Assembly (NCBI RefSeq): GCF_032926325.1
Contig: NZ_CP136709.1
Coordinates: forward strand, 1,714,501-1,778,500
Reading direction: 5' to 3'
Length of the DNA stretch: 64,000 nucleotides
DNA from: Aestuariibaculum lutulentum
GTDB lineage: Bacteria > Bacteroidota > Bacteroidia > Flavobacteriales > Flavobacteriaceae
The notes under the pieces were generated by a model. That model saw only the letters and a list, made by a program, of their open reading frames with translations, did not search any database and was not told the origin of the DNA. Made by a program: the position numbers and the translations under genes. Of the stretch, positions 42,433 through 51,214 are shown one piece after another. The number at the start of each line of letters is the position of its first letter. The first letter of the stretch is position 1.

Positions 42433-43668
42433 ATGATGCGTTGGCTCATCTTTATTATAATTTACATCATCGCCGATTTATATGCCTTTCAAGCCTTTAG
42501 AACGGTCACAAAAAACAATTGGATTTTAGGCTTGTATTGGCTTATTTCCTTATTGGTTATTGGTAATTTTGTTTATAACTATTACGGTTTTAACCGAAGT
42601 GATGGCTTTAGCCACAGACATGCCTTTGCGTTTGGTTTTTTTATAGCTTTATTGGTGCCTAAAATGATTGTATTGGTTGCCATGTTGGGTGAAGATATAT
42701 TCAGGATACCTCAGGCGATTTACCGATATTTTACCGAAGGAAGTTCGGCTGAAGGGAACTATTTTGCTTCGCGTCGTCAGTTTATAAGCAAGATTGCTTT
42801 GGGTGTTGCTGCGATTCCCTTTGCATCGATTATCTACGGAATTTATAAAGGAAAATACAATTTTAAAGTTTTAAAATATACTTTGACTTTTGATGATTTA
42901 CCAGATGCATTCGATGGTTATAAAGTCACACAGGTGAGTGATATTCACTCGGGGAGTTTTGATGATGTTAATAAGGTAGATTATGCGATTAACCTGATTA
43001 ATGAGCAGGAAAGCGATATGATTTTATTCACGGGCGATATGGTGAATAATAAAGCCGAAGAGCTGAAACCTTATTTAGGAATCTTCGGAAAATTAAATGC
43101 TAAAGATGGCTTGTATTCTGTTTTGGGGAATCATGATTATGGCGATTATGTGTCTTGGGATTCTGAGGCTGCGAAACATCAAAATTTGGAAGATTTAAAA
43201 GCACACCAAAAGGAAATAGGTTTCGATTTGTTGTTGAATGAAAGTCGATTTATAGAACGCGACGGACAACGATTGGCTTTAGTAGGTGTTGAAAACTGGG
43301 GAACCGGCGGATTTAAGAAGGCCGGAGACCTTAAGAAAGCGACTAAAGATGTGCATGCCAATGACTTCAAAATATTGATGAGTCACGACCCAACACACTG
43401 GGAAAAAAAGGTGAAGGATGATGAATATCATTACCATCTTACTTTAAGTGGGCATACACACGGGATGCAGTTTGGTATTGAAATTCCGGGGTGGTTTAAA
43501 TGGAGTCCTGCAAAATGGCGTTACAAATACTGGGCTGGGATGTATAATGAAATGGGGCAATACCTTAATGTAAACAGAGGTTTTGGCTATTTGGCATTTC
43601 CCGGACGTGTGGGTATCTGGCCTGAAATTACCGTTATCGAACTTAAAAAAGGTACTGCTACGGCTTAA
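42433..43668 (+). CDS. Membrane-anchored metallophosphoesterase
   Basis: A 411-residue protein with four N-terminal hydrophobic helices (residues 3-20, 30-50, 62-85 and about 118-137, the last after a SRRQF motif) and a C-terminal calcineurin-like phosphoesterase domain. The metal motifs are all visible: VSDIHSG near 171, FTGDMVNNK near 201, LGNHDYGDY near 234, and LSGHTHGMQF near 340. The topology places the catalytic domain outside the cytoplasm or facing it, which I cannot settle. Relatives such as YaeI act on lipid-linked or sugar phosphates; the substrate here is unknown. Confidence 0.9.
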   Translation: MMRWLIFIIIYIIADLYAFQAFRTVTKNNWILGLYWLISLLVIGNFVYNYYGFNRSDGFSHRHAFAFGFFIALLVPKMIVLVAMLGEDIFRIPQAIYRYFTEGSSAEGNYFASRRQFISKIALGVAAIPFASIIYGIYKGKYNFKVLKYTLTFDDLPDAFDGYKVTQVSDIHSGSFDDVNKVDYAINLINEQESDMILFTGDMVNNKAEELKPYLGIFGKLNAKDGLYSVLGNHDYGDYVSWDSEAAKHQNLEDLKAHQKEIGFDLLLNESRFIERDGQRLALVGVENWGTGGFKKAGDLKKATKDVHANDFKILMSHDPTHWEKKVKDDEYHYHLTLSGHTHGMQFGIEIPGWFKWSPAKWRYKYWAGMYNEMGQYLNVNRGFGYLAFPGRVGIWPEITVIELKKGTATA

Positions 43669-43793
43669 GCTTAATTTGCTTTTAAGGCATCTCGAATTAG
43701 TAACGAATATCGATTGCTTAAGAAATGTTGTATTTCCTAAAGAAATTGCGTATTTTTATAAGTAGGCATTGTTAAATATAAAGTAAAACTATG

Positions 43794-43803
43794 CGAATAT
43801 TCG
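43794..43803. repeat. 10-bp perfect palindrome before the thioredoxin-like gene
   Basis: CGAATATTCG is self-complementary and lies 33-42 bp before the -7 box at 43836. It could be an operator, but a palindrome of this size is also plausible by chance in AT-rich DNA. Confidence 0.3.
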
Positions 43804-43835
43804 TAATATGAAAAAAATGTGTAGGTTTGTAAAAG

Positions 43836-43843
43836 TATATTTG
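43836..43843 (+). promoter_or_regulatory. -7 promoter box of the thioredoxin-like gene
   Basis: TATATTTG matches TAnnTTTG and lies 18 bases before the ATG at 43862. No TTG is present at the standard -33 spacing. Confidence 0.4.
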
Positions 43844-43861
43844 ACTCATAAACAATAAAGT

Positions 43862-44158
43862 ATGTCAAAATTTGGGGAACTTATTGATGTAGAAATTCCA
43901 GTGTTGTTAGATTTTTTTACTGATTGGAATGAACAGTCTTCTACAATGCACGCTGTTTTAAGAGATGTTGCAGCAGCGTTAGGCGATAAGGCAAAAGTAA
44001 TTAAGATTGATGTTGAAAAAAACGGAGAACTTGCTGAAGCTTTACGTGTAAAAGCGATACCAACACTAATAATCTATAAAGGCGGTGAAATGAAATGGCG
44101 TCAAAGTGGAGAACAGGACGCTAACACCATTATTGGTATTGTTCAACAGTATATTTAA
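43862..44158 (+). CDS. Thioredoxin-fold protein lacking the CxxC active site
   Basis: A 98-residue thioredoxin-fold protein without a signal peptide. The second strand reads VLLDFFTDW, which in thioredoxins is followed by CGPC; here it is NEQSS, so both catalytic cysteines are absent and the chain has no Cys at all. The cis-proline loop is kept (KAIPTLIIYKGGE, about residues 70-82), as is the DVEKN segment before it. It is therefore not a disulfide reductase. A binding or chaperone-like role is more likely. It is a single plus-strand gene whose stop overlaps the convergent deacetylase gene by four bases. Confidence 0.9.
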   Translation: MSKFGELIDVEIPVLLDFFTDWNEQSSTMHAVLRDVAAALGDKAKVIKIDVEKNGELAEALRVKAIPTLIIYKGGEMKWRQSGEQDANTIIGIVQQYI

Positions 44159-44808
44159 TGCGGAATCGCCTCAAATCGATACCCTTTGTCTGTAAAGTGT
44201 TTTAATACTTTTGGTAGTGCATACTGCATGTTTCTTGCGGCTTTTAAGCTGTCATGAAACACAACAACACTTCCGTTTACAGCTTTAGAAATGACATTCT
44301 CTAAACATTGTTCTTCGGTTATATCTTTATCCCAGTCAAACGAAATAATATCCCACATAATAATTTTATAACCTAAGGCTAATAGGTTTTTCCCTTGTTT
44401 TGGTTTGAGTTTACCGTAAGGCGGCCTGAATAGATTTGTGGTTACAGACTTGTCTTCAAATTTCTGCTCTGCAATAGTAGTTTGTGCCTGTTTTATATTT
44501 TGCAAGTAATCCGCAGTAGCGGTTTTCCAGCCCTTAAGGTGGTTGTGTGTGTGGTTGCCGATAGCGTGCCCTTCTTTTAGAATATTCAGAAAGATTTCAG
44601 GATGTTTTTCCACGTTATTACCAATGCAGAAAAATGTGGCTTTGGCATTGTAAGCTTTAAGAGTATCTAATGTCCAGTTTGTGATTTCGGGAGTAGGTCC
44701 GTCATCAAAAGTAAGGTAAATGATTTTTTCGGTAGTAGAGACGTCCCAAACATAGTTTGGGAACATCTTTTTTATAACTACCGGTATTTTTACAAAAGAC
44801 GTAGGCAT
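44155..44808 (-). CDS. Polysaccharide deacetylase (NodB homology domain)
   Basis: A 217-residue carbohydrate esterase family 4 protein. The NodB motifs are visible: YLTFDDGPTPEITNWTLDTL (residues 30-49, catalytic and metal Asp), HTHNHLKGW near 90 (HxxxxH-type metal ligands), and RPPYGKLKPKQG near 127. No typical signal peptide is seen, so the location is uncertain. Enzymes of this family remove N-acetyl groups from chitin, peptidoglycan or other glycans. Its start is 3 bp from the stop of the DUF2723 membrane protein, so the two form an operon and may act on the same surface glycan. Confidence 0.9.
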   Translation of the reverse strand: MPTSFVKIPVVIKKMFPNYVWDVSTTEKIIYLTFDDGPTPEITNWTLDTLKAYNAKATFFCIGNNVEKHPEIFLNILKEGHAIGNHTHNHLKGWKTATADYLQNIKQAQTTIAEQKFEDKSVTTNLFRPPYGKLKPKQGKNLLALGYKIIMWDIISFDWDKDITEEQCLENVISKAVNGSVVVFHDSLKAARNMQYALPKVLKHFTDKGYRFEAIPH

Positions 44809-44811
44809 ATC

Positions 44812-47800
44812 TTAATCAAGGATATCTGCGCTACTATCTTGTGGACTGAAGGTTGTGTCTTCTTCCTCTGGAGCGTAATAGTCTTCATCGGCTTGATCTC
44901 CATAAAAATGCTTAAATAACATTAAATGATTGTTGAAAATATCACCTTCTGTTTCAGCGAATTTAGGATCGTATTTTGCCAATACATCTACAAGAGCTTT
45001 ATAACGCTGAATATCGGTATAGATTTCTTCGAACATTCTGTTCTGGCTATCGATAGATAAACTACTGTAATAGGTTAAACTCTCCTGATATTTTTTAGCA
45101 ACCTGTTTGAATAAATTTTCAGCTTTTTCCTTATTGTTAACCTCATAATACGCACTTATATATGGTTCTAATAGTGTGTAGTAACCAAAGTAGTCAACCG
45201 GCATATTCGTCATAGCTATATCGGCTATTTCTTCAGCTTTATCCAGTTTGTTTTCGTTTAATAACTGTTCTATTAAACGCGCTAAGTTACTTCTGTATGT
45301 AATAGAGTTTTTACGAGTTTCGGTGTCGTGGTAAATATCCGGGCTACCACTGTTACCCCAATACCAGTTTTTCACTTTTTCGTACATTAAATCGCTATCT
45401 ACACGGCCCATGTCAAACGGATTTGATTTGTTGATAGGTGTTTTAATAGGAACTAATTTGTAGCATAAACCATCTAATTGTAAATAGTCTTTCATCCAAA
45501 TGTAATCATCATCACCAAAACTTCCGCCAGTAAAATAAATAGGACGTTTCCAGTCGTTGTTGGCAACAATGTCCAGCATTAATAAACGGTTTTTATAAAG
45601 GGCGTTACCGGTTATAGTAAGATCAATGTATGGTACAATTTTATCGGCATCTTTTGGTTTTACGATGCCTGATTTTAACGCGTTTTCTTTATTTACCGGA
45701 AGACGTAAATGACGTGTAGGTAAATAGGTAGCATTTAAATCTTGACGACGTACCTGAGAGATGTCGATATTGTTTTGTTGTAAAACGTACTTGTATTTTG
45801 TTTTCGGATTATCACTCGCAACAAAATCTAAAAATTGTTTTACTTGAAGAGTATCAGGAATCACATCTTCAATAACAATATAATCGTTGGTTCCATATTG
45901 GTATAAGTTATGTGTTAACTGTGACGGAATCGGGTCGCTTTCGTAAGCTTTACGTTTCATTTGGTCGATGTACCAATCGGTTTGGAATAAACTGGTGTTT
46001 ACCACACGTACATCGGTGCGGTATCCTTCAATTTCCTGAGCGTACCAAAGCGCAAAAGTATCGTTGTCACCAATAGTAAATAAAATACCGTTTTCTTCAC
46101 AGGAATCCAGATACATTTTAGCCATAGAGTTGGCGGTGTATTTTCCTGAACGGTCATGATCATCCCAGTTGTTGGCAGCCATAATTCCCGGAACTAAAAC
46201 TAAACAAGCTATAGTGATTGCCGGGGCAGTAAGTTTTGAAGGTGCTAATTTTTTAACAGCATCGTAAATGGCATAAACTCCGAAACCAATCCAAAGAGCA
46301 AAAACGTAAAATGATCCTACAACTGAATAATCACGCTCTCTTGGTTCAAACGGACGTACATTAGTATACACCTGGATAGCGACTCCTGTAAACAGGAAGA
46401 AAACCAACAAGGTCCAGAATACTTTTTTGTCTTTATTGAACAAGAAGAAGAAACCAACCAATCCTAAAAGGAAAGGTAATAAGTAATAGGTGTTTCTGGC
46501 TTTATTGTTTTTAACATCGCTGGGCAGATTGTCTTGCGATAGCCCAAGTAATTTTTCATCAATAGGTTTGATGCCGGTAATCCAGTTTCCGTGGTTGTCG
46601 TATTTACCTTGAATATCATCTTGTCTTCCTGAGAAGTTCCACATAAAGTAACGCCAGTACATATATCCTAATTGATATTGAAACATGTATTTAATGTTGT
46701 CGGCTAAGCTTGGCTTTTCAATATCGATATAGCTTTTAAAACGCTTTAAAAAGGTGTTGTAGCCTTCGCGGTCTACATTACCCTGGGCTACATCATTTTT
46801 AAATTGATTAATGGCGCTGCGAAGTTGGTTATCCATTTGATGTTCTGGCTTTAATTTGAAATTTAAGAATCCGGTAAACATCATGTAATTTTCCGCGTGC
46901 TCAGCACTCCACATACGTGGTAAGTAAGAGGCGTGTTTAGAATTGTAGTTTTGTTTCGCGTTTTTATAATCGTTAACAATAACGTATTCTCCTTTTTCTT
47001 CGTCTTTTTCGTATTTAGGCTTGTCGTCTACATACGGATTGTTTTCATCTAAAAAGGCATATTGATCGGTAAATTGTGGCCCGTAGAATAAATGGGTTTC
47101 CGGATACTGTTCTAAGTTGTAGTAAGCTAAAAGTTCTCTGGCACTGGATGGATTGTTTTCGTTAATTACCACATTAGCGTTAGCTCGAATAGGTAGCATT
47201 AACCAGGTTGAAAATCCAATGATAACAAACGTTAAACAAAGCACGGTTGTGTTTAAGTGTGTGTAACCTTTAGTTTTGGTGTATTTTAAAGCGTAATATA
47301 TAAGAGCAACCAATACAATGCCAGCAATAATAGTTCCTGAATTAAAAGGAAGACCTATTGTGTTAATAAAGAATATTTCAGAAGCACTAAATATTTTAAG
47401 AATATTAGGTGCTAATAATTTAAATACAAATAATAAAACCGCAACCGAAGCAACATTGGCAATAATGAAGTTTTTAAGGGTGATGGTTTTGTAATTTTTA
47501 AAGTAGTAGATTAAACCAATTGCCGGAATGGTTAATAACCCCATAAAGTGTACCCCAAAAGACAGACCAATAATAAAGGAGATTAAAATTAACCAGCGGT
47601 TACCTCGAGGTTTATCCATGTCCTGTTCCCAGCGTAACCCTAGCCAAAACATCACAGACATAATAAGTGTTGCCATGGCATATACTTCGGTTTCCACAGC
47701 GTTAAACCAAAACGAATCGGTAAAAGTGAAAGCCAAACTACCTACTAAACCACTTCCTAGAATAGCGATTGCTTTATTTTGGTTTAATTCTTCATCATTA

Positions 47801-48123
47801 GTTATTAGTTTTTTTAATAACAATGTAATGGTCCAGAACATAAATAAAATAGTGAAGGCACTAGATATGGCGCTCATCATATTCATCATGAAACCAACCT
47901 GAGAAGGTTCTAAGGCAAACATCGAAAAGAATGCACCAAGCATTTGAAATAACGGAGCTCCAGGTGGGTGACCAACCTGTAACTTTGCTGAGGTTAAGAT
48001 ATATTCTCCGGCATCCCAGAAGCTTACAGTAGGTTCGGTAGTTAGGGTGTAAGTTATAAGAGCAATTAAAAAAGCAAACCATCCTAAAATGGTATTCCAT
48101 TTCTTAAAGTTGAAATTGGTCAT
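44812..48123 (-). CDS. Large DUF2723 membrane protein (GT-C-like, TMEM260 relative)
   Basis: A 1103-residue protein with a DUF2723 domain at the N-terminus: about ten membrane helices in residues 10-340, with the conserved EPTVSFWDAGEYILTSAKLQ (about 28-47) and VGHPPGAPLFQM after it. A second helix group lies near 575-660. The C-terminal third is soluble, with TPR-like helices (DKAEEIADIAMTNMPVDYFG near 970) and an acidic tail. DUF2723 proteins are GT-C-fold glycosyltransferases; the eukaryotic relative TMEM260 O-mannosylates proteins. Bacteroidota homologues may glycosylate surface proteins, which is inference. Confidence 0.92.
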   Translation of the reverse strand: MTNFNFKKWNTILGWFAFLIALITYTLTTEPTVSFWDAGEYILTSAKLQVGHPPGAPLFQMLGAFFSMFALEPSQVGFMMNMMSAISSAFTILFMFWTITLLLKKLITNDEELNQNKAIAILGSGLVGSLAFTFTDSFWFNAVETEVYAMATLIMSVMFWLGLRWEQDMDKPRGNRWLILISFIIGLSFGVHFMGLLTIPAIGLIYYFKNYKTITLKNFIIANVASVAVLLFVFKLLAPNILKIFSASEIFFINTIGLPFNSGTIIAGIVLVALIYYALKYTKTKGYTHLNTTVLCLTFVIIGFSTWLMLPIRANANVVINENNPSSARELLAYYNLEQYPETHLFYGPQFTDQYAFLDENNPYVDDKPKYEKDEEKGEYVIVNDYKNAKQNYNSKHASYLPRMWSAEHAENYMMFTGFLNFKLKPEHQMDNQLRSAINQFKNDVAQGNVDREGYNTFLKRFKSYIDIEKPSLADNIKYMFQYQLGYMYWRYFMWNFSGRQDDIQGKYDNHGNWITGIKPIDEKLLGLSQDNLPSDVKNNKARNTYYLLPFLLGLVGFFFLFNKDKKVFWTLLVFFLFTGVAIQVYTNVRPFEPRERDYSVVGSFYVFALWIGFGVYAIYDAVKKLAPSKLTAPAITIACLVLVPGIMAANNWDDHDRSGKYTANSMAKMYLDSCEENGILFTIGDNDTFALWYAQEIEGYRTDVRVVNTSLFQTDWYIDQMKRKAYESDPIPSQLTHNLYQYGTNDYIVIEDVIPDTLQVKQFLDFVASDNPKTKYKYVLQQNNIDISQVRRQDLNATYLPTRHLRLPVNKENALKSGIVKPKDADKIVPYIDLTITGNALYKNRLLMLDIVANNDWKRPIYFTGGSFGDDDYIWMKDYLQLDGLCYKLVPIKTPINKSNPFDMGRVDSDLMYEKVKNWYWGNSGSPDIYHDTETRKNSITYRSNLARLIEQLLNENKLDKAEEIADIAMTNMPVDYFGYYTLLEPYISAYYEVNNKEKAENLFKQVAKKYQESLTYYSSLSIDSQNRMFEEIYTDIQRYKALVDVLAKYDPKFAETEGDIFNNHLMLFKHFYGDQADEDYYAPEEEDTTFSPQDSSADILD

Positions 48124-48228
48124 GAATTTTTCTTTATTTTTATGAAGGCGAATTTAATAATAAATATGGTTTACAATACCTTTTTAAGGAAACCTTAAGG
48201 GGAGAATAAAAATTTTTTTAAAAAAAGC

Positions 48229-48258
48229 TTGCAGAAACCAAACTTTGTTATAAATTTG
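48229..48258 (+). promoter_or_regulatory. Promoter of tRNA-Gln
   Basis: TTG (48229-48231), 19 bases and TAAATTTG (48251-48258) match the promoter of this phylum very well. The start of transcription would be near 48265, about ten bases before the mature tRNA. Confidence 0.65.
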
Positions 48259-48275
48259 CACCCGCAATCAAGCAT

Positions 48276-48348
48276 TGGCCTATGGTGTAACTGGCAACAC
48301 GTCTGGTTTTGGTCCAGAAGAGTCTAGGTTCGAGCCCTAGTAGGCCAA
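48276..48348 (+). tRNA. tRNA-Gln (anticodon TTG)
   Basis: A 73-nt tRNA. The acceptor arms TGGCCTA and TAGGCCA pair over seven bases, with discriminator A. The anticodon stem TCTGG/CCAGA encloses TTTTGGT, giving anticodon TTG. The T arm is CTAGG-TTCGAGC-CCTAG. The CCA end is not encoded (the following bases are CAA). A terminator follows. Confidence 0.96.
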
Positions 48349-48360
48349 CAAAATTGCTAA

Positions 48361-48391
48361 AATCCTAATCTATTAAGATTAGGATTTTTTT
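48361..48391 (+). terminator. Intrinsic terminator after tRNA-Gln
   Basis: An 11-bp stem (48361-48371 with 48376-48386, AATCCTAATCT and its complement), a four-base loop and a T run. It may also serve the convergent universal stress protein gene. Confidence 0.88.
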
Positions 48392-48421
48392 ATGCGCTAA
48401 ATTTAAGGTTTTAAATGAGTA

Positions 48422-49252
48422 TTATTCTTTGATTTTGAAGGTCATAATGGGTTGATTGGCATGGTTTACCAGATCTTCACTTATACTGCCATTAAAAAAA
48501 TGAGATAAACCTTTTCTGCCATGTGTGCTTATGCTAATTAAATCGGCTGAAATAGATTTGGCATAATTTAAAATGCCGCTTTCTACACTGGCATCGTTGT
48601 AAATTACCGTTGTACAGTCTTTTAAATTGAAATCTTTTGTGAAGTTTTCTATTTTGGCTTTAGCTTCATCTGTTGTGATAAAGAAGTTAGGCGTATTCAC
48701 CATGATTAGGTGTAGTTTGCTTTTAAAAAGTTTTGCGAATCCCACAGCACTTTCGAAGGCACTTTGGCTATCGGTTTCAAAATCTGATGCGTAAACCATA
48801 TTCTCAACATTAAAGTTGTTGTGTTCGTTTTTAATAACCAATACAGGTACTTCTGAGGTGCGCACTACTTTTTCGGTGTTACTTCCAATGAATATTTCTT
48901 TGAGTCCGTTAGCGCCACTCGAGCCCATAATAACTAAATCGATGTTTTGTTTTTTGCAAACATGAAAAATACCTTTAAAAATTTCATGAAACTCGACATG
49001 TTCTTGAATATTAAGTCCTTCGAGATAGCTTTTTTCTCTTAGTTCGGTAAATTGCTTGTGAGCCAGTTTCATAAAAAACATAGCTTCCGGTAATTCACTA
49101 AAACCACTAATTGGATCTACCTGATGCAATGGAATTTCAAGTATATGTAATAAGTGAAGTTCGCACTTGTGTTTTTTTGCCAGTTGAGCGGCGACCTTTA
49201 GGGCGTTTTCAGCTTCAGTAGAAAAATCGGTGGGAACAAGAATTTTTTTCAT
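48422..49252 (-). CDS. Tandem-domain universal stress protein
   Basis: A 276-residue cytoplasmic protein with two UspA domains (residues 1-145 and about 150-276). Both carry the ATP-binding pattern G-x2-G-x9-G-S: MGSSGANGLKEIFIGSNTEKV near 122, and STHGRKGLSHFFNGSISEDL near 250. Each domain starts with the acidic DFSTEAENAL or SDFETDSQSAF-type loop. Tandem USPs bind ATP and help cells through stress or starvation. Single gene on the minus strand. Confidence 0.93.
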   Translation of the reverse strand: MKKILVPTDFSTEAENALKVAAQLAKKHKCELHLLHILEIPLHQVDPISGFSELPEAMFFMKLAHKQFTELREKSYLEGLNIQEHVEFHEIFKGIFHVCKKQNIDLVIMGSSGANGLKEIFIGSNTEKVVRTSEVPVLVIKNEHNNFNVENMVYASDFETDSQSAFESAVGFAKLFKSKLHLIMVNTPNFFITTDEAKAKIENFTKDFNLKDCTTVIYNDASVESGILNYAKSISADLISISTHGRKGLSHFFNGSISEDLVNHANQPIMTFKIKE

Positions 49253-49405
49253 TGGTTTTGAGGTTTTGTATTTGAGTTTAATGTTTGTTAGAATGATTGA
49301 TTTTTAAAAATTCTGGTATGAATTTAATGATTTTAATTTACTTGTAGCTATAGGTGTTTATATCTAAATTTATGAAATATTCCTTTAAAAATCAATAAAA
49401 TGTTA

Positions 49406-49413
49406 TATATTTG
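49406..49413 (+). promoter_or_regulatory. -7 promoter box of rimP-nusA-infB
   Basis: TATATTTG matches TAnnTTTG and lies 62 bases before the rimP ATG. No TTG is present at the standard -33 spacing. The predicted leader carries a terminator-like hairpin. Confidence 0.45.
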
Positions 49414-49439
49414 CAGCGTTGAAAGGCGAAATTAAGAAC

Positions 49440-49465
49440 GAGGGGACATAGGGTCCCCTCTTTTT
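49440..49465 (+). promoter_or_regulatory. Terminator-like hairpin in the rimP leader
   Basis: The leader folds into an 8-bp G+C-rich stem (GAGGGGAC with GTCCCCTC, 49440-49460) around ATAGG, followed directly by five T. It starts about 20 bases after the predicted transcription start and ends 10 bases before the rimP ATG. It has the form of an intrinsic terminator inside a leader, which points to attenuation of an operon that encodes NusA, a factor acting at such hairpins. Confidence 0.6.
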
Positions 49466-49475
49466 ATAATAAAAA

Positions 49476-49937
49476 ATGTTTAAAGAAACCGTAAAAGATT
49501 TACTTGGTGCTGCGTTGGAAGAACGCTCAGACTTGTTTTTAATCGAGTTCACTATTAGTCCAGATAATCATATTAAAATTGTGATTGATGGCGATAGTGG
49601 TGTTTTGGTTGAAGACTGTATGTTTGTGAGTCGTGCAATAGAGCATAATATAGATAGAGAAGAACATGATTTTTCTCTGGAAGTTATGTCGGCAGGAGCA
49701 GCATCTCCATTAGTAAACAAAAGACAGTATAAAAAGAATCTGAATAGAGACCTTAAAGTAAAAACAGCTTTAGAGAAATTTGAAGGAACACTTGCAAAGG
49801 CTACCGAAACAGATATAACATTAGAATGGAAGGTTAGAGAACCTAAACCTGTAGGTAAAGGGAAAGTAACTGTAACAAAACAAGCGAACATCGCTTACGA
49901 GGATATTGTAGAAGCAAAAGTTATGATTAAATTTTAA
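49476..49937 (+). CDS. rimP: Ribosome maturation factor RimP
   Basis: A 153-residue RimP needed for 30S subunit maturation. The N-terminal alpha/beta domain holds the conserved IKIVIDGDSGVLVEDCMFVSRAIE pattern (about residues 30-53) and the DFSLEVMSAGAASPL motif (a variant of the usual VSSPGxDRPL). A C-terminal SH3-like domain follows. It is the first gene of rimP-nusA-infB, an order conserved in most bacteria, with 13 bp to nusA. A terminator-like hairpin lies in its leader. Confidence 0.96.
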   Translation: MFKETVKDLLGAALEERSDLFLIEFTISPDNHIKIVIDGDSGVLVEDCMFVSRAIEHNIDREEHDFSLEVMSAGAASPLVNKRQYKKNLNRDLKVKTALEKFEGTLAKATETDITLEWKVREPKPVGKGKVTVTKQANIAYEDIVEAKVMIKF

Positions 49938-49950
49938 TTCAATAAGAGTT

Positions 49951-51183
49951 ATGGAGAATATCGCGTTAATTGAATCTTTTTCAGAATTCAAAGACGATAA
50001 GCTAATTGACCGTGTTACGTTAATGGCGATTTTAGAGGAAGTGTTTAGAAGCGCCTTAAAAAAGAAATATGGTGATGATGATAATTTCGACATTATTGTA
50101 AATCCTGATAAAGGAGATTTAGAGATCTGGAGAAACAGAGTTGTAGTGGCTGATGGTGAGGTTGAAGATCCAAATCAGGAGATTTCATTAACAGAGGCTC
50201 GTAAAATTGAACCAGACTTCGAAGTAGGTGAGGACGTATCAGAAGAAGTAAAGCTTATAGATTTAGGAAGACGTGCTATTTTAGCATTACGCCAAAATTT
50301 AATCTCAAAAATTCACGAACACGACAATACTATAGTATTTAAAAACTTTAAAGACTTAGTAGGAGAAATATATACAGCTGAAGTGCACCACATTCGTCAC
50401 AGAGCTGTTATTTTATTAGACGATGAAGGTAATGAGATTGTTTTACCAAAAGACAAACAAATTCCTTCGGATTTCTTTAGAAAAGGAGATAATGTAAGAG
50501 GTGTTATTGATAGTGTGGAGCTTAAAGGAGCAAAACCAACTATTATCATGTCTAGAACATCGCCTTCATTCTTAGAGAAACTTTTCGAACAAGAAATTCC
50601 AGAGGTGTTCGACGGTTTAATTACTATTAAGAATGTAGTAAGAATACCTGGAGAAAAAGCGAAAGTAGCGGTAGATTCTTATGATGACAGAATCGATCCT
50701 GTTGGAGCGTGTGTTGGTATGAAAGGTTCTAGAATTCACGGTATTGTTCGTGAGTTAGGTAACGAAAATATCGACGTTATTAATTATACAAATAACTTAC
50801 AGTTATATATTACCAGAGCGTTAAGTCCTGCAAGGGTTACTTCAATCAAAATCGATGAAGATAACAAACGTGCAGAAGTCATCTTAAAGCCGGAAGAAGT
50901 AAGTAAAGCTATTGGTAGAGGTGGTCACAACATCCGTTTAGCGGGTCAGTTAACAGGCTACGATATCGATGTGTTTAGAGAAGGTGCTGAGGAAGACGTA
51001 GAATTAAGCGAGTTCTCAGATGAAATAGAAGGATGGATTATTGAAGAATTTAGCAGAGTTGGATTAGATACTGCAAAGAGTATTTTAGAAGAGGATGTTA
51101 AAGATTTAGTAAAACGTACCGATTTAGAAGAAGAAACTATTAAAGAAGTTATTCGAATTTTAAGAGAAGAATTCGAAGAATAA
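49951..51183 (+). CDS. nusA: Transcription termination/antitermination factor NusA
   Basis: A 410-residue RNA polymerase-binding protein. It has the N-terminal polymerase-contact domain (ALIESFSEFKDDKLIDRVTL), an S1 domain (about 130-200), and two KH domains (KVAVDSYDDRIDPVGACVG near 250 and AIGRGGHNIRLAGQLTGYDI near 322). A short acidic C-terminal part follows. It lacks the repeated acidic C-terminal domains of E. coli NusA, which is usual outside gammaproteobacteria. It lies 31 bp upstream of infB in the operon. Confidence 0.97.
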   Translation: MENIALIESFSEFKDDKLIDRVTLMAILEEVFRSALKKKYGDDDNFDIIVNPDKGDLEIWRNRVVVADGEVEDPNQEISLTEARKIEPDFEVGEDVSEEVKLIDLGRRAILALRQNLISKIHEHDNTIVFKNFKDLVGEIYTAEVHHIRHRAVILLDDEGNEIVLPKDKQIPSDFFRKGDNVRGVIDSVELKGAKPTIIMSRTSPSFLEKLFEQEIPEVFDGLITIKNVVRIPGEKAKVAVDSYDDRIDPVGACVGMKGSRIHGIVRELGNENIDVINYTNNLQLYITRALSPARVTSIKIDEDNKRAEVILKPEEVSKAIGRGGHNIRLAGQLTGYDIDVFREGAEEDVELSEFSDEIEGWIIEEFSRVGLDTAKSILEEDVKDLVKRTDLEEETIKEVIRILREEFEE

Positions 51184-51214
51184 CATATATATTTGAGTAT
51201 TTTAAAGGCAATTT

